From contig CAWIMW010000003.1 of assembly GCA_963837365.1 (NCBI GenBank), positions 248,001 through 312,000 of the forward strand: a DNA stretch of 64,000 nucleotides. The letters run 5' to 3'. Below are positions 63,901 through 64,000 of this stretch, in pieces; the first letter of the stretch is position 1, and every line of letters starts with the position of its first letter. A program made the position numbers and the translations under genes. Below the pieces are notes generated by a model. It was not told where the DNA came from, ran no database searches, and saw nothing but the letters and a program-made list of their open reading frames with translations. Source of the stretch: CAWBXL01 sp963837365 (GTDB lineage: Bacteria > Acidobacteriota > Terriglobia > Terriglobales > Acidobacteriaceae).

Positions 63901-64000
63901 GGCCTGTTCTCCTTGTATAGAGACCTCTTAAGTCTCTCAGGGCGCTCGCGTCGAGGGAAGGCGCGGGAGACCCGGCACTTCTTGTTCTAAGGACATGAAC
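63901..64000 (-). promoter_or_regulatory. upstream region of the FecR/DUF6600 gene
   Basis: The last 100 bases lie upstream of the minus-strand gene and include its AAGGAG ribosome binding site (about 63910). I see no complete promoter and no gene start here. Confidence 0.3.

Overview
The window reads as a chromosomal segment of an Acidobacteriota bacterium, most likely class Terriglobia (Koribacter/Sulfotelmatobacter-like). This placement is inferred from gene content: an acidobacterial-style TonB with a glycine run, a FecR/DUF6600 secreted protein, a DPP-IV-like S9 peptidase, many Tat or Sec exported catabolic proteins, and moderately high GC. No rRNA is present, so the assignment is not proven. 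No phage, plasmid, CRISPR array or origin is visible.

Layout. 1-10 kb: the N-terminal half of a TonB protein, a palindromic repeat, an exported esterase, an NAD-dependent epimerase, a response regulator, a frameshifted Tat-exported glycosidase-like gene, a 2-hydroxyacid dehydrogenase, a PPOX flavoprotein and an aminotransferase. 10-20 kb: a small anti-sigma factor, an NTF2-like protein, an ABC-2 exporter with its own histidine kinase and response regulator, a PP2C phosphatase, an S9 peptidase, a diguanylate cyclase and galE. 20-35 kb: DUF2277, lysS, then a long energy block on the + strand (nuoA, a PH-like gene, a broken HEAT gene, nuoC, D, H, J, K, L, M, N, then atpZ, atpI, atpB, atpE) closed by a strong terminator. 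nuoB, E, F, G and I are absent, so this locus cannot make complex I alone. 35-45 kb: a HEAT-PilZ protein, a CHAD-HD protein, dnaX-ybaB-recR, an IS256-type transposase remnant joined to a STAS gene, a VOC protein, a metallo-hydrolase, secG and tRNA-Leu(GAG). 46-52 kb: an enolase-superfamily enzyme, two exported RraA-like proteins and the glycolytic set gap-pgk-tpiA. 52-64 kb: PPOX, class C beta-lactamase-like and DUF1593 proteins, a nitric-oxide module (Crp/Fnr regulator, Ric/YtfE repair protein, quinol NO reductase), a P-loop kinase with an arginine/glycine tract, and a large FecR/DUF6600 protein.

Two themes cut across the annotation. First, several well-conserved genes (nuoL, atpB, ric, the 2-hydroxyacid dehydrogenase and the glycosidase) are broken by single-base shifts, almost all of them +1. 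This looks more like sequence or assembly error than biological decay. Second, intergenic gaps hold several repeat types: tandem degenerate heptamers, a long palindrome family, a GTCATTCC/GGAATCTGCT inverted repeat between convergent genes, and a CTCTGCGGTTAA-like family.

All functional calls come from reading motifs and gene order by eye; no database search was possible.
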